Source: Methyloversatilis discipulorum
GTDB taxonomy: Bacteria > Pseudomonadota > Gammaproteobacteria > Burkholderiales > Rhodocyclaceae
Direction of reading: 5' to 3'
Length of the DNA stretch: 64,000 bases
NCBI RefSeq assembly: GCF_018780585.1
Contig: NZ_JADMJL010000008.1
Location: 98,464-162,463 of the forward strand
This document shows positions 1 to 11,341 of this stretch, piece after piece. The notes beneath the pieces were generated by a model. That model saw nothing but the letters and a program-made list of their open reading frames with translations, had not been told where the DNA came from and made no database searches. How positions within the stretch are numbered: the first letter of the stretch is position 1; each line of letters opens with the position of its first letter. Made by a program: the position numbers and the translations under genes.

Positions 1-334
1 ACACGTCCTGCAGGATCAGGTTGAGCAGCTTCGCACGCTGTGCGATTGCGGCAGAGATCTGCGTCCACTCGTCGGGCGGGATGACCAGCGGCAGTACGTC
101 CAGCTCCCATGGGCGCTCGACGCCGCGCGGATCGGCATAGACGTTGTAGGTGACGCCGTTCTCGCGGATCTGCCGGCGCACCGACGCCAGCCTTTCCTGC
201 ATCTGTTCCGGGCGGGCGCGCACCAGAGTGTCGAACAGCACGCGCCAGTGCGGGCGCAGTGTCCACGGGGCGGACAGCAGTTCGTCGTAACGCGGTCCGG
301 TTTGCGGGTAGTGCTCGAGCAGTTGGCGGGGCAT
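1..334 (-). CDS. Circularly permuted type 2 ATP-grasp protein, N-terminal fragment
   Basis: This is the first ~111 residues of a protein that runs off the left edge of the window. Visible segments are RPHWRVLFDTL, RQIRENGVTYNVYADPRG, ERPWELDVLPLVI and AQRAKLLNLILQDV. From knowledge of the family, these are typical of the N-terminus of the circularly permuted ATP-grasp proteins (DUF404/DUF407), which are predicted peptide-ligase-like enzymes usually encoded beside an alpha-E protein and a transglutaminase-like protein. Those neighbours would lie to the left, outside the window. I chose the ATG at 334 because homologues start just before the HYxE segment; no strong ribosome binding site is visible, so the start is uncertain. 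The substrate is unknown. Confidence 0.75.
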   Translation of the reverse strand, partial: MPRQLLEHYPQTGPRYDELLSAPWTLRPHWRVLFDTLVRARPEQMQERLASVRRQIRENGVTYNVYADPRGVERPWELDVLPLVIPPDEWTQISAAIAQRAKLLNLILQDV

Positions 335-489
335 CGGTGTTGCTGTCGTGGTGCGCGGCGCTTGGCCATTCGCGCACGCGCTTCCGGATCGTGGCGTGCG
401 AATCAAGTGAGAGCAGACCCTAGCACAGACCTTGCATGATCCGCTCCGCACACGCAGGTGATGCACTGATAAATAGAGGAACAGCAACA

Positions 490-1452
490 ATGCACAACAT
501 TGCGGTAATCGGAGCGGGCATGGCGGGATGCACGCTCGCGCGGCGGCTGGTCGACGCCGGGCGCTCGGTCCAGGTGTTCGACAAGGGCCGTGCAGCCGGT
601 GGGCGCATGGCCACGCGCGCGGCCGGTCGACTGCGCTTCGATCACGGCGCGCAGTTCATGTCGGTGCGCGGCGAGGCGCTGCAGGCGCGCCTCGCCGACT
701 GGCAGCGCGCAGGCGTCATCGCGCAGTGGTCCTCAGCCACGATCGACGGCGATCCGCGCTGGGTGGGCGTGCCCGGCATGAATGCGCTGGCGCCGCGCCT
801 GCTGTGGGGCGCCGAGATCCGTTCGCAGATCGCCATCACCGGCATGGGGGCGGACCGCCTCGGCTGGTGGCTCGCCGGCGAGGCCGGCATGCTGGCCGAC
901 TGTTTCGATGCGGTACTGGTGACCTTGCCGGCGCCGCAGGCGGCAGGACTGTTCGAGCGCTGCGCCGGAATGGACATCAAGCCCTTCATCGACGCCATGC
1001 AGGACATCCGCTACGCGCCGTGCTGGACGCTGATGCTGTCGTTTGCCGAGCGCATCGAGGCTGACGACTGCCTGCGCTTCGACGCTGGCGGCACGCTGAA
1101 CTGGGCGGCGCGTGACAGCAGCAAGCCGCAGCGAGACGCCGCGCAGGAGTGCTGGGTGGTACACGCCGACGCGCAGTGGTCGCAGGACAATCTCGAGCGC
1201 TCAGCGGAGGAGATCGAAACCCTGCTGTTCGAGGCTTTCGCTGCGGCCACGGGGTGTACCGCGGTGCCGCTTCATCGCTGCGCCCATCGCTGGCGCTACG
1301 CCCGTGTGATCCGGCCACTCGGCCTTCCCTGTCTGTGGGACGCCGACAGCAAGCTTGGCTATGCGTCCGACGGCTGTCTGGGCGAGCGCATCGAGAATGC
1401 CTTCGACAGCGCCAACGCGCTGGCCGACCGGGTTCTGGGTCTGGTCGACTGA
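490..1452 (+). CDS. Renalase-like FAD-dependent oxidoreductase
   Basis: A 320-residue flavoprotein. The N-terminus carries a Rossmann dinucleotide-binding motif (IGAGMAG, residues 7-13), followed by an acidic strand end (VFDKGR) and the GGRMATR segment at about 37-43, which is characteristic of the renalase-like/COG3380 amine-oxidase superfamily. The C-terminal part (RWRYARV, then a GYASDGCLG-like stretch) fits the family's second FAD-contacting region. Members are predicted NAD(P)H- or amine-oxidising enzymes; the true substrate is unknown. I chose the ATG at 490 over an in-frame ATG at 436 because GAGGA lies at 476-480, and translation from 490 places the FAD motif at the very N-terminus as expected. 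The gene stands alone. Confidence 0.8.
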   Translation: MHNIAVIGAGMAGCTLARRLVDAGRSVQVFDKGRAAGGRMATRAAGRLRFDHGAQFMSVRGEALQARLADWQRAGVIAQWSSATIDGDPRWVGVPGMNALAPRLLWGAEIRSQIAITGMGADRLGWWLAGEAGMLADCFDAVLVTLPAPQAAGLFERCAGMDIKPFIDAMQDIRYAPCWTLMLSFAERIEADDCLRFDAGGTLNWAARDSSKPQRDAAQECWVVHADAQWSQDNLERSAEEIETLLFEAFAAATGCTAVPLHRCAHRWRYARVIRPLGLPCLWDADSKLGYASDGCLGERIENAFDSANALADRVLGLVD

Positions 1453-1573
1453 AATGCCGGCGGCGGCCGTCGTGTTGCCCCGCACCATGTCCGGCTTCGT
1501 TAAACCTATGTGTTCATTGAAGAAAAAGTGTCCAGAGATTGAACACGTCAGGAAAATTTTCGTTTCTCAGCCA

Positions 1574-1600
1574 TAAAGTCGAGTGGGCCGCTCCCGTTGG
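1574..1600 (+). promoter_or_regulatory. Weak sigma-28-like promoter before the FIST chemoreceptor
   Basis: TAAA at 1574-1577, then 15 bases, then CCCGTTGG, compared with the FliA consensus TAAA-N15-GCCGATAA. The -35 is perfect and the -10 matches about half. It lies ~55 bp upstream of a chemoreceptor start codon, which is where a FliA promoter would be expected. Suggestive only. Confidence 0.3.
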
Positions 1601-1655
1601 TTAACGCTGATCGACGCGCCACCGCGTTGCCGGTCGGGAACTCAGGGAGAGAGAG

Positions 1656-3692
1656 ATGAAACTATTCGGACGCCAGTCGCAGAACGGGCGCGCAGGCATC
1701 GAAACGCTGCAGACGCGACTGGGCGAGCTGGAATCGCGCCTCGCCGCAGTACGCAGCACGCCCTCGTTCGTCAGCGGATATGTTGCACCGGACGTCGACA
1801 TCGACCGCGTCGCACAGGCCATCAAGGCCCGCTTTCCGGGTGTTGCGCTGACCCTGAGCACCACCGCCGGCGAACTGTGCAGCGCCGCCGGTTCATCGCT
1901 GTACTGTGCCGCGTCGGACGGACGCGACCGCGTCGTGCTGCAACTGTTCGACCGCAGCGTGATCGGCCAGGCGCAGGTGGTGGCGATACCGCTGGCCAGC
2001 GAGGACCTGCGGCAGAACGGTCGCGTGATGGACTACCGCGAGCGCATCGAGCGTCTGGTGCGCAGCATCCAGGGTGCGCAGGTGGCGATGGACATCGATC
2101 ACCGTGACACCTTTGCCTATGTGCTGTTCGACGGCCTGTCGAATTCGGAATCCTTCTTCATGGAAGCGCTGTACGAAGCCGGCCGCTTTCCCTGTCTGTT
2201 CGTCGGCGGGTCGGCCGGCGGCAAGCTCGACTTCAAGGATACGTGGCTGCACGACGGCAACCGCAGGCTCAACAACCACGTGCTGGTGACCTTCCTGAAG
2301 ATGGCGCCGCAAGTGCGTTTCGGCGTGTTCAAGAGCCAGAACTTCGAAGCCACGCAGACCCGCTTCCAGATCTTCAGCGCCTCGGTCGAACGTCGCCAGG
2401 TGAATCTGGTGATCGACGAGGACGGCCGCGCGGTGTCCCTGATCGACGCGTTGTGCAGGACTTTCGGCTGCGAGCGCAGCCAGCTGTCGGCCAAGCTCGA
2501 CAGTCACTCCTTCGCCATCCGCGTCAACGGCGAACTGTTCGTGCGCTCGGTCGCGACGCTCGACTTCGACCATGATCGCGTCGACTTCTACTGCGACGTG
2601 GCGCCGGGCGAGGAATTGGTGTTGGTGCGACGCACGCCGTTCGCCGCCACCACCGAACGCGACTTCCGTGCCTTCATGTCGAACAAGCCGGGCCAGCCGC
2701 TGGCTGGCATGTTCAATGACTGCGTGCTGCGCCGGCTCTACAACGGCGCGGAACTGAGCGGGCTGGACCGCGTGTTCAGCGGCATCGACGTCGCGGGTTT
2801 CTCGACCTTCGGTGAGATCCTCGGCCTGAACCTGAACCAGACACTGACCGCCGTGTTCTTCTTCCGGCTGCAGCAGGGCGAGGTGTTCCGCGACGAGTAT
2901 GTCGACAACTTCGTCGCCCATTACGGCGAGTTCAAGGCCTTCTTCCTGCGCCGGCAGAACGCCAAGCTGGCGGGCATGTCGCGCGTGATGGTGCAGCAGA
3001 TCAGCGACTACCGCGCCGGCAACTTCGGCAGCCGGCTCGATCCGGGCAACGTCGATCCGAGCATGGTGCCGGTGGTGCGCGACCTGAACCACCTTGGCGA
3101 AATCATGCTTGACGCCCAGCGCACGCGCGAGGCGACCGCGAGCCAGCTCGAAGCCTGTGCCAACGATCTCTATGGCTCGGTGGGTGAGCTGACGACGCGC
3201 TTGAGCGACCAGCAGAATGTGATCCAGACCGCGGTGCGTACCGTCGATACGCTGGCTGGCCAGGCGAACGAAGTGGGCAGCAGTGCGCGCGATCTGTCGC
3301 ACGCCAGCGACCGTATCCAGCGCGTGGTCGAAATGATCCAGCAGATCGCCGACCAGACGAACCTGCTGGCGCTGAACGCGGCGATCGAGGCGGCGCGTGC
3401 CGGCGAAGCCGGTCGCGGTTTCGCCGTGGTGGCCGACGAGGTGCGCATGCTGGCCGAGAAGTCGCGCAACAGCGCAGGCGTGATCGGCAAGGACATTTCC
3501 GCGCTGGCGGCGGAGATCGTGCGCGTGGCGCAGATGATCGAAGCGCAGTCGACCGGTGTTTCAGGCCTGACCCAGGTGCTCGAAACCATCGATACCTACA
3601 GCAGCGAAACCGCCGGCGTGGCCGGGCACACGCGTGGCGTGGCCGACGTGCTGAAGGGGCTGACCGGCGCAACCCATGCAGTGCGCGCCTGA
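1656..3692 (+). CDS. Soluble methyl-accepting chemotaxis protein with FIST sensor domain
   Basis: A 678-residue protein with no convincing membrane segment. A short N-terminal coiled-coil-like stretch ([12 protein letters not shown]) is followed by a FIST_N-type domain (about 45-250, with a [14 protein letters not shown] turn), a FIST_C-type domain (about 260-400), a linker, and a C-terminal MCP signalling domain. The hairpin tip reads [20 protein letters not shown] at about 564-583, followed by [22 protein letters not shown] domains are proposed to bind small ligands such as amino acids; fused to an MCP module, this is probably a cytoplasmic chemoreceptor feeding CheA/CheW. The start is supported by GGGAGAGAG directly before the ATG. 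The MCP portion after the tip is short compared with classical receptors, and no obvious C-terminal CheR-docking pentapeptide is seen. Confidence 0.9.
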   Translation: MKLFGRQSQNGRAGIETLQTRLGELESRLAAVRSTPSFVSGYVAPDVDIDRVAQAIKARFPGVALTLSTTAGELCSAAGSSLYCAASDGRDRVVLQLFDRSVIGQAQVVAIPLASEDLRQNGRVMDYRERIERLVRSIQGAQVAMDIDHRDTFAYVLFDGLSNSESFFMEALYEAGRFPCLFVGGSAGGKLDFKDTWLHDGNRRLNNHVLVTFLKMAPQVRFGVFKSQNFEATQTRFQIFSASVERRQVNLVIDEDGRAVSLIDALCRTFGCERSQLSAKLDSHSFAIRVNGELFVRSVATLDFDHDRVDFYCDVAPGEELVLVRRTPFAATTERDFRAFMSNKPGQPLAGMFNDCVLRRLYNGAELSGLDRVFSGIDVAGFSTFGEILGLNLNQTLTAVFFFRLQQGEVFRDEYVDNFVAHYGEFKAFFLRRQNAKLAGMSRVMVQQISDYRAGNFGSRLDPGNVDPSMVPVVRDLNHLGEIMLDAQRTREATASQLEACANDLYGSVGELTTRLSDQQNVIQTAVRTVDTLAGQANEVGSSARDLSHASDRIQRVVEMIQQIADQTNLLALNAAIEAARAGEAGRGFAVVADEVRMLAEKSRNSAGVIGKDISALAAEIVRVAQMIEAQSTGVSGLTQVLETIDTYSSETAGVAGHTRGVADVLKGLTGATHAVRA

Positions 3693-3717
3693 CAGGGGCG
3701 TGCGGTCGACGTGAAAA

Positions 3718-3751
3718 GGCGACAGCTCCGCTGTGGGCGGGCGCTGTCGCC
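3718..3751. terminator. Hairpin between two convergent chemoreceptor genes
   Basis: A perfect 9-bp inverted repeat (GGCGACAGC ... GCTGTCGCC) with a 16-nt loop, in the gap between two genes that end towards each other. It could terminate both transcripts. No strong T-run follows, so it is not a textbook intrinsic terminator. Confidence 0.45.
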
Positions 3752-3824
3752 AAGGGGGAAGCGGATCGGAAGTGCGCGCGATTGCGGAAGCCGCCGGGCC
3801 TGATCGGCGCGGCGGCGGTCCTTA

Positions 3825-5414
3825 TCAGTGCAGCGCCTGTTCCAGGTGTTTCACCAGTTCGCGCAGTTCGCTCGACGTCGAATGCAGGCGGGTGGCGGCC
3901 TCGCCGACCGATTGCACGCTCGAGTTGGTCTGTTCAACCGTGCTCGAAATGCGCTCCATGCTGCACGCCACCTCGTGCGAGGCAAGCGACTGCTGGCGCA
4001 GCATCTGGGTGATTTCCTCGGAGTAGTTGGCGGCTTCGCGGCTGGCATCCCAGATGCCCTGCAGGCCGGCACTGCTGGCCTCGATTTCGCTCGTCGACCG
4101 GGCCACCTCGCCTGCCGTCGCGCTCATCGTATCCACCGCCGAGCCGGCCAACTGGATGATGTCGGTCACCGCCGAGCCGATATCCTTGGTGCTGGTGCGG
4201 GTGCGCTCGGCCAGCTTGCGCACCTCGTCGGCCACGACGGCGAAGCCGCGACCCTGTTCACCGGCGCGTGCCGCTTCGATGGCCGCGTTCAGCGCCAGCA
4301 GATTGGTCTGTTCGGCGATGTCGTTGATCACCTGCGATACCTCGCGGATCTTCTCGACCGACGCGTTCACCTCGGCGATCCGCTCCTGCGACTGCGTCAC
4401 GACGCCGACCACGCGATGGCTGCTGGCGATGCCCGCTTCCATCGTCTTCATCGCGTCCTGCGCGCTGTGCTCGGTGCGCTTGACTGCTTCCAGGCCGCGG
4501 TCGGTGTTGCTCGACACCTCATTGATCGACACGCTCATTTCTTCCATCGCGGCGGCCACCTGCATCACATTCTCGCCCTGTGCGCCGGTTGCCTTGATCA
4601 GTGCGCGCATCGCGTCGTTCAGTTCCTTCGAACGGTCGTCGACTTCGCGCGCGTTCACCAGTACGTCGGCGAACATCGCGCGCAGGTGGATGCGCATCAC
4701 TTCCATCGCGACGAACAGCGGGCGCAGCGGCCCCGGCGGCGCCTCGATCTGCTTGGCCAGCTTGCCTTCGTCCAGTTCCAGCATGGTGCGGTGCAGGCTG
4801 TCCAGGCGGCCGGCGACCGTGCTGTTCTGCCAGGCGGCGGTACCCAGTGCCACAGCGGCGGCGACGCCGGACAGGCCCAGGCCCCACCCCCCGCCGACTG
4901 CGCCGCCGGCCAGCGCCAGCGCCGACGTCACGCCGGCACCGAGCCAGACGCGGCCGGCCAGGCCGAGCCTGGGTTTGCTGATCGGCGTGCGGGGGAATTT
5001 CGCGGTCTTGTCGCGCACGGCGCGGTAGAGCGTTTCGGCGGCGGCGACTTCTTCGCGCTTGGGCGCGTTGCGCACCGACTGGTAGCCCACCGTACGGCCG
5101 TCGACCGTGATCGGCGTGACGAAGGCTTCGACCCAGTAATGGTCGCCGTTCTTCGAGCGGTTCTTGACCAGGCCGCGCCACGGCTGACCGGCCTTGATGG
5201 TGAGCCACAGGTCTTCGAAGGCTTCGGGCGGCATGTCCGGGTGGCGGACGACGTTGTGGTTGTGGCCAACCAGTTCCTCGCGGCTGAAGCCGCTGATATT
5301 GACGAAGGACTCGTTGGCGTAGGTGATGGCGCCCTTCAGGTCCGTCTTGGTGACGATGGGTTTCCCGGGCTCAAGGAAGACTTCTTTCTGCGTAACGGGC
5401 AGATTTATTTTCAC
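3825..5414 (-). CDS. Aer-like PAS-domain methyl-accepting chemotaxis protein
   Basis: A 529-residue chemoreceptor. Residues ~15-125 form a PAS domain of the Aer type ([34 protein letters not shown], then a [15 protein letters not shown] segment). In Aer homologues this domain binds FAD and senses redox or energy state. A hydrophobic membrane hairpin follows at ~160-205, then a HAMP-like linker (~205-260), then the MCP signalling domain with tip [20 protein letters not shown] near 365-385. The start codon is GTG at 5412-5414, with GGAGAG five bases upstream. A good sigma-28 promoter lies ~95 bp upstream (5510-5536), so expression is probably co-ordinated with late flagellar genes. Role inferred: energy taxis. 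Confidence 0.92.
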   Translation of the reverse strand: MKINLPVTQKEVFLEPGKPIVTKTDLKGAITYANESFVNISGFSREELVGHNHNVVRHPDMPPEAFEDLWLTIKAGQPWRGLVKNRSKNGDHYWVEAFVTPITVDGRTVGYQSVRNAPKREEVAAAETLYRAVRDKTAKFPRTPISKPRLGLAGRVWLGAGVTSALALAGGAVGGGWGLGLSGVAAAVALGTAAWQNSTVAGRLDSLHRTMLELDEGKLAKQIEAPPGPLRPLFVAMEVMRIHLRAMFADVLVNAREVDDRSKELNDAMRALIKATGAQGENVMQVAAAMEEMSVSINEVSSNTDRGLEAVKRTEHSAQDAMKTMEAGIASSHRVVGVVTQSQERIAEVNASVEKIREVSQVINDIAEQTNLLALNAAIEAARAGEQGRGFAVVADEVRKLAERTRTSTKDIGSAVTDIIQLAGSAVDTMSATAGEVARSTSEIEASSAGLQGIWDASREAANYSEEITQMLRQQSLASHEVACSMERISSTVEQTNSSVQSVGEAATRLHSTSSELRELVKHLEQALH

Positions 5415-5509
5415 GGCGACTCTCCAGGTGGCGTGATCCCTCCGGGAAAGGACTGTCGGGCTTCATGCAAGCAAGACGAACGGTCACGCAATTCCGGAGG
5501 CATGAGCCA

Positions 5510-5536
5510 TTAACGGCTTCCATCCGGAAAGCTTCA
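5510..5536 (-). promoter_or_regulatory. Sigma-28 (FliA) promoter of the Aer-like receptor
   Basis: Read on the minus strand: TGAA, exactly 15 bases, then GCCGTTAA. Against the FliA consensus TAAA-N15-GCCGATAA this is 3 of 4 and 7 of 8 matches with correct spacing. The fuller -35 block TGAAGCTT matches TAAAGTTT at 6 of 8. The distance to the GTG start at 5414 leaves a leader of roughly 90 nt. Confidence 0.75.
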
Positions 5537-5574
5537 CAGTTCCGTGAAATTTTTCCCGCAAGGGTTGATTTCAG

Positions 5575-7437
5575 TCAATTGTCCGGCGAGAAGCGCGCCG
5601 GACTCAGCGCCAGAGCCAGATCCCGTTCGAGCGGCAAGGGATCGCCGCAAAGCCTTGCTGCGAGCAGTTCGGCGCCGAGCGCGTTCCACACCAGGCCACG
5701 TGCTCCGAGGCCTGTCAGCAATTGCAGGCCGCCCGTTTCACCGATCAGCGGCAGACGGTCGGGTGTTGCAGTCCGAAACGAGGTGCGGCCAGGCAGTGTT
5801 GCAGGCTGCGGCGGCGTGCAGGCCTCCGGCAGCAGGCGTTCGAGGCGGGCCAGATTGCTGGCGTGACTGTCCTCGCGCACCGACGTGTCGCGGTCACCGA
5901 TGTCGAAACTGGCACCCAGATTGAGGTCGCCGTCCGGTGTCGGGCAGATGTAGCCCTCGCGACACACGGTCACATGCAGATTGGGCAGCAGGCTGCGCGG
6001 CAGCCGCGTCACCTGGCCGCGCACGCGGGTCAGTGGCAGTGGATGCGGCAGCAGCGCACAGGCGTCCGCCGCGTTGGCCAGCACCACGGCGTCGGCCTCG
6101 ATCAGCGTATCGGCCACAGTGGCGACTGACCAGCGCTCGTCACGCCTCGTCAGGGAAAGTGCTTCGGTGGACATCAGACGGCTCACGGCCGAGCCGGCGC
6201 GCTCCAGATTGGCTTCGCACAAGCTAGCCGGATTCACCCAGGCGCCGCGCGGGAACCACCAGCCGCCGAGGGCGACCGGATAGCCGATGCGCCGCGTCAT
6301 CTCCCAGTCCGACAGGTAGCGCACCAGCGCCTGGGGCAGCGCGCCGGTTTCGCACACCTCGCGCTGCAGGCGCTCGTGTTCCGCGTCGTGGGCGATCTGC
6401 ATGACGCCGGTCGGTCCCCACTTCAGCGGCCGACCTTCGCCGGCCAGCCGCCGCATGTGGGCCGACGCGTGCAGGAAGGCGGCACGGGAAAAGCGGGCGA
6501 TCACGCTGTCGTCGCGGGCGATCATCGGTCGCAGCACGCCCGCCGCATTGCCCGACGCTTCCTGCGCGGGGGCTGCGTGGCGCTCGATCAGCACCACTTC
6601 GACGTCACGCGCGGCCAGTCGCTCGGCGACCGCGCAGCCGGCAAGGCCCGCGCCGATCACCGCCACCCGCTTCGGCGCTGGCGGCTCCGGCCGGTGGCGC
6701 AGTGCTGCGGCCTGCGCGCCCGGGTGCAGGTGGCCGGTCAGCATGTGGCGCTTCGGCCCGAAGCCGGCCTGCTTTTCCGTGACGAAACCTGCGCCTGCCA
6801 GCGCGTCGCGCACGCCCGAGGCGACACTCCAGGTGGCCAGCGTGGCGTCTGCAGCGGCGAGGCGCGACAGCTGTTTACATATATGAGGCGACCACAGTTC
6901 GGGATTCTTCGCCGGCGAGAAACCGTCGAGAAAGATCGCGTTGGCGCGCAGCGTCAGTTGCGGCAGCAGCGCGTCGGCGTCGCCCAGGCCCAGCGTCAGG
7001 ATGACGCGGCCGCCGTCGAACTCGATGCGATGCAGTCCGCGCACCGCCAGCGGCCAGCGCTCGACCAGCTTCTGCGCCATGTCGGCCATGTCCGGCGGCA
7101 GCAGGCGCTGATAGGCGATGGCCAGGTCGTACTGCGCGAAGGGGTGCTTCTCGACCGACACGAAGTGCAGTCGCGTACAGCGGTCCGGGCTGTCGCGCCA
7201 GGCACGCCAGGTGGCGAGGAAATTCAGGCCGAGGCCGAAGCCGGTCTCCAGCACGACGAAGCGTTCGCGACCCGCCCAGCGTCCGGGCAGGCCATTGCCG
7301 GCGAGGAACACGTGCTGCGCCTGCGCCAGTGCGCCGTCCGACGAGTGATAGACGTCGCCGTAGGCCGCCGAGCGCGGCGTGCCGTCGTCGGCGAATTCGA
7401 GCGGCGCGGGAACGAGAGGCAGGAGCGGGCGGGACAT
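5575..7437 (-). CDS. mnmC: Bifunctional tRNA 5-methylaminomethyl-2-thiouridine synthesis protein MnmC
   Basis: A 620-residue two-domain enzyme that completes the wobble-uridine modification mnm5s2U34 in tRNA. The N-terminal MnmD-like methyltransferase domain (about 1-235) shows the SAM-binding segment VVLETGFGLGLNFLATW and the conserved IFLDGFSPAKNPELW. The C-terminal FAD-dependent oxidase domain starts with VAVIGAGLAGCAVAERL at about 255 and removes the carboxymethyl group from cmnm5U. The ATG at 7437 was chosen because it leads directly into the conserved start (MSRPLLPLVPAPLEF); an upstream in-frame ATG would add an unlikely extension. Length is normal for full-length MnmC. It lies ~110 bp downstream of lysS on the same strand. 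Confidence 0.95.
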   Translation of the reverse strand: MSRPLLPLVPAPLEFADDGTPRSAAYGDVYHSSDGALAQAQHVFLAGNGLPGRWAGRERFVVLETGFGLGLNFLATWRAWRDSPDRCTRLHFVSVEKHPFAQYDLAIAYQRLLPPDMADMAQKLVERWPLAVRGLHRIEFDGGRVILTLGLGDADALLPQLTLRANAIFLDGFSPAKNPELWSPHICKQLSRLAAADATLATWSVASGVRDALAGAGFVTEKQAGFGPKRHMLTGHLHPGAQAAALRHRPEPPAPKRVAVIGAGLAGCAVAERLAARDVEVVLIERHAAPAQEASGNAAGVLRPMIARDDSVIARFSRAAFLHASAHMRRLAGEGRPLKWGPTGVMQIAHDAEHERLQREVCETGALPQALVRYLSDWEMTRRIGYPVALGGWWFPRGAWVNPASLCEANLERAGSAVSRLMSTEALSLTRRDERWSVATVADTLIEADAVVLANAADACALLPHPLPLTRVRGQVTRLPRSLLPNLHVTVCREGYICPTPDGDLNLGASFDIGDRDTSVREDSHASNLARLERLLPEACTPPQPATLPGRTSFRTATPDRLPLIGETGGLQLLTGLGARGLVWNALGAELLAARLCGDPLPLERDLALALSPARFSPDN

Positions 7438-7547
7438 GGGGCAATCAGTGCGTGCGCGGGTACTGTAACGCGGAACGCCGATCTGGACCGGCACCGCGGG
7501 CATCGGTTCGATCGGCGTTCATCGGGGCCGCGTCGGGGCCGGGGCGC

Positions 7548-9047
<1,500 letters not shown>

Positions 9048-9165
9048 GATGGGCTCGAAAGGTGGACCGCGCACGCAAGTGTGCGCAGCAAAAGCGAAAG
9101 CCCGCGATTTTCGCCGATAGCGGGCAGCCGGCACAAGTGCGCGGCTGCCGCGCCGGCCCGCGCGA

Positions 9166-9483
9166 TCAGGCGGACGTGAGCTTGAGGCCGAGAATGCCGG
9201 CGACGATGAGGCCGACACAGACCAGTCGCGCCGCGTTGGCCGGCTCGCTGAACAGCACGATGCCGAGGATGACGGTGCCGACCGCGCCGATGCCGGTCCA
9301 GACGGCGTAGGCGGTGCCGACCGGCAGGTTGCGCATGGCGATGCCGAGCAGCACGACGCTGATGATCATCGTCACCACGGTGAAGGCCGAAGGCCAGAAA
9401 CGGCTGAAACCGTCAGTGTATTTGAGGCCGATCGCCCAGGCGCATTCGAACAGGCCGGCGATCACGAGGATGGTCCACGACAT
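9166..9483 (-). CDS. sugE: SMR-family guanidinium exporter (SugE/Gdx type)
   Basis: A 105-residue small multidrug resistance protein with four transmembrane helices (about 2-20, 30-50, 58-78, 84-103). The membrane-embedded Glu13 ([13 protein letters not shown]), essential for proton-coupled substrate binding in this family, is present. The Gdx branch of SMR proteins exports guanidinium ion in exchange for protons. That assignment is supported here by the two-hairpin guanidine-II riboswitch immediately upstream (9503-9545) and by the sequence [16 protein letters not shown], typical of SugE. The ATG at 9483 has GGAG eight bases upstream, right after the second riboswitch hairpin. Confidence 0.92.
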   Translation of the reverse strand: MSWTILVIAGLFECAWAIGLKYTDGFSRFWPSAFTVVTMIISVVLLGIAMRNLPVGTAYAVWTGIGAVGTVILGIVLFSEPANAARLVCVGLIVAGILGLKLTSA

Positions 9484-9502
9484 GAGCTCAACTCCGGATA
9501 TC

Positions 9503-9545
9503 GGGGCCGTCCCCGTCGCATGAAACGCCGCGCGGGTCGTCCCGC
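9503..9545 (-). promoter_or_regulatory. Guanidine-II (mini-ykkC) riboswitch before sugE
   Basis: Read on the minus strand there are two GC-rich hairpins with four-base ACGR loops: GCGGG-ACGA-CCCGC at 9532-9545 and GGGG-ACGG-CCCC at 9503-9514, separated by 17 nt. The guanidine-II consensus is exactly this, two short stems with ACGR loops just upstream of a ribosome binding site. GGAG at 9492-9495 follows the second hairpin, then the sugE ATG at 9483. In the known class, guanidinium binding pairs the two loops and frees the Shine-Dalgarno sequence, so translational control of the exporter is expected. Confidence 0.88.
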
Positions 9546-9612
9546 CGACGGTGTGCGTGTTGCACACAGGGAATATTCGTTTCTTTTGATGCACGGGTCA
9601 AGATGCGGCGCG

Positions 9613-11166
<1,554 letters not shown>

Positions 11167-11180
11167 TGTGACGCGGTGTT

Positions 11181-11236
11181 GTCGAAGTGACTCGAATGCA
11201 GTGTAGTCGTTTCAACTCGATGGTGCTGCAAGTGAC
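11181..11236. promoter_or_regulatory. Three NorR enhancer sites (GT-N7-AC)
   Basis: In the norR-hmp gap, GTCGAAGTGAC (11181-11191) and GTCGTTTCAAC (11206-11216) fit the NorR core GT-N7-AC exactly. CTGCAAGTGAC (11226-11236) differs by one base. Centres are 25 and 20 bp apart, i.e. about two helical turns, and all lie upstream of the sigma-54 promoter at 11259, the arrangement known for NorR targets. Confidence 0.7.
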
Positions 11237-11258
11237 TGATCCGAATGAGACCGTTCCA

Positions 11259-11274
11259 TGGCACGGCACTTGAT
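11259..11274 (+). promoter_or_regulatory. Sigma-54 promoter of hmp
   Basis: TGGCAC, five bases, TTGAT. The consensus is TGGCAC-N5-TTGCW: the -24 element is perfect, the -12 has GA instead of GC, and the spacing is correct. It lies ~70 bp upstream of the hmp ATG and just downstream of the NorR sites. Confidence 0.8.
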
Positions 11275-11341
11275 AGTGAAGGCGTGCCCGCGCGTTACGG
11301 GACTTTCGCGCCGGCGTTTCATTCACTGTCAGGAGAAAACC

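Noticed and set aside
1893..3302. Open frame antisense to the FIST chemoreceptor
   Set aside because: Same GC-bias shadow effect; low-complexity His/Arg/Ala translation.
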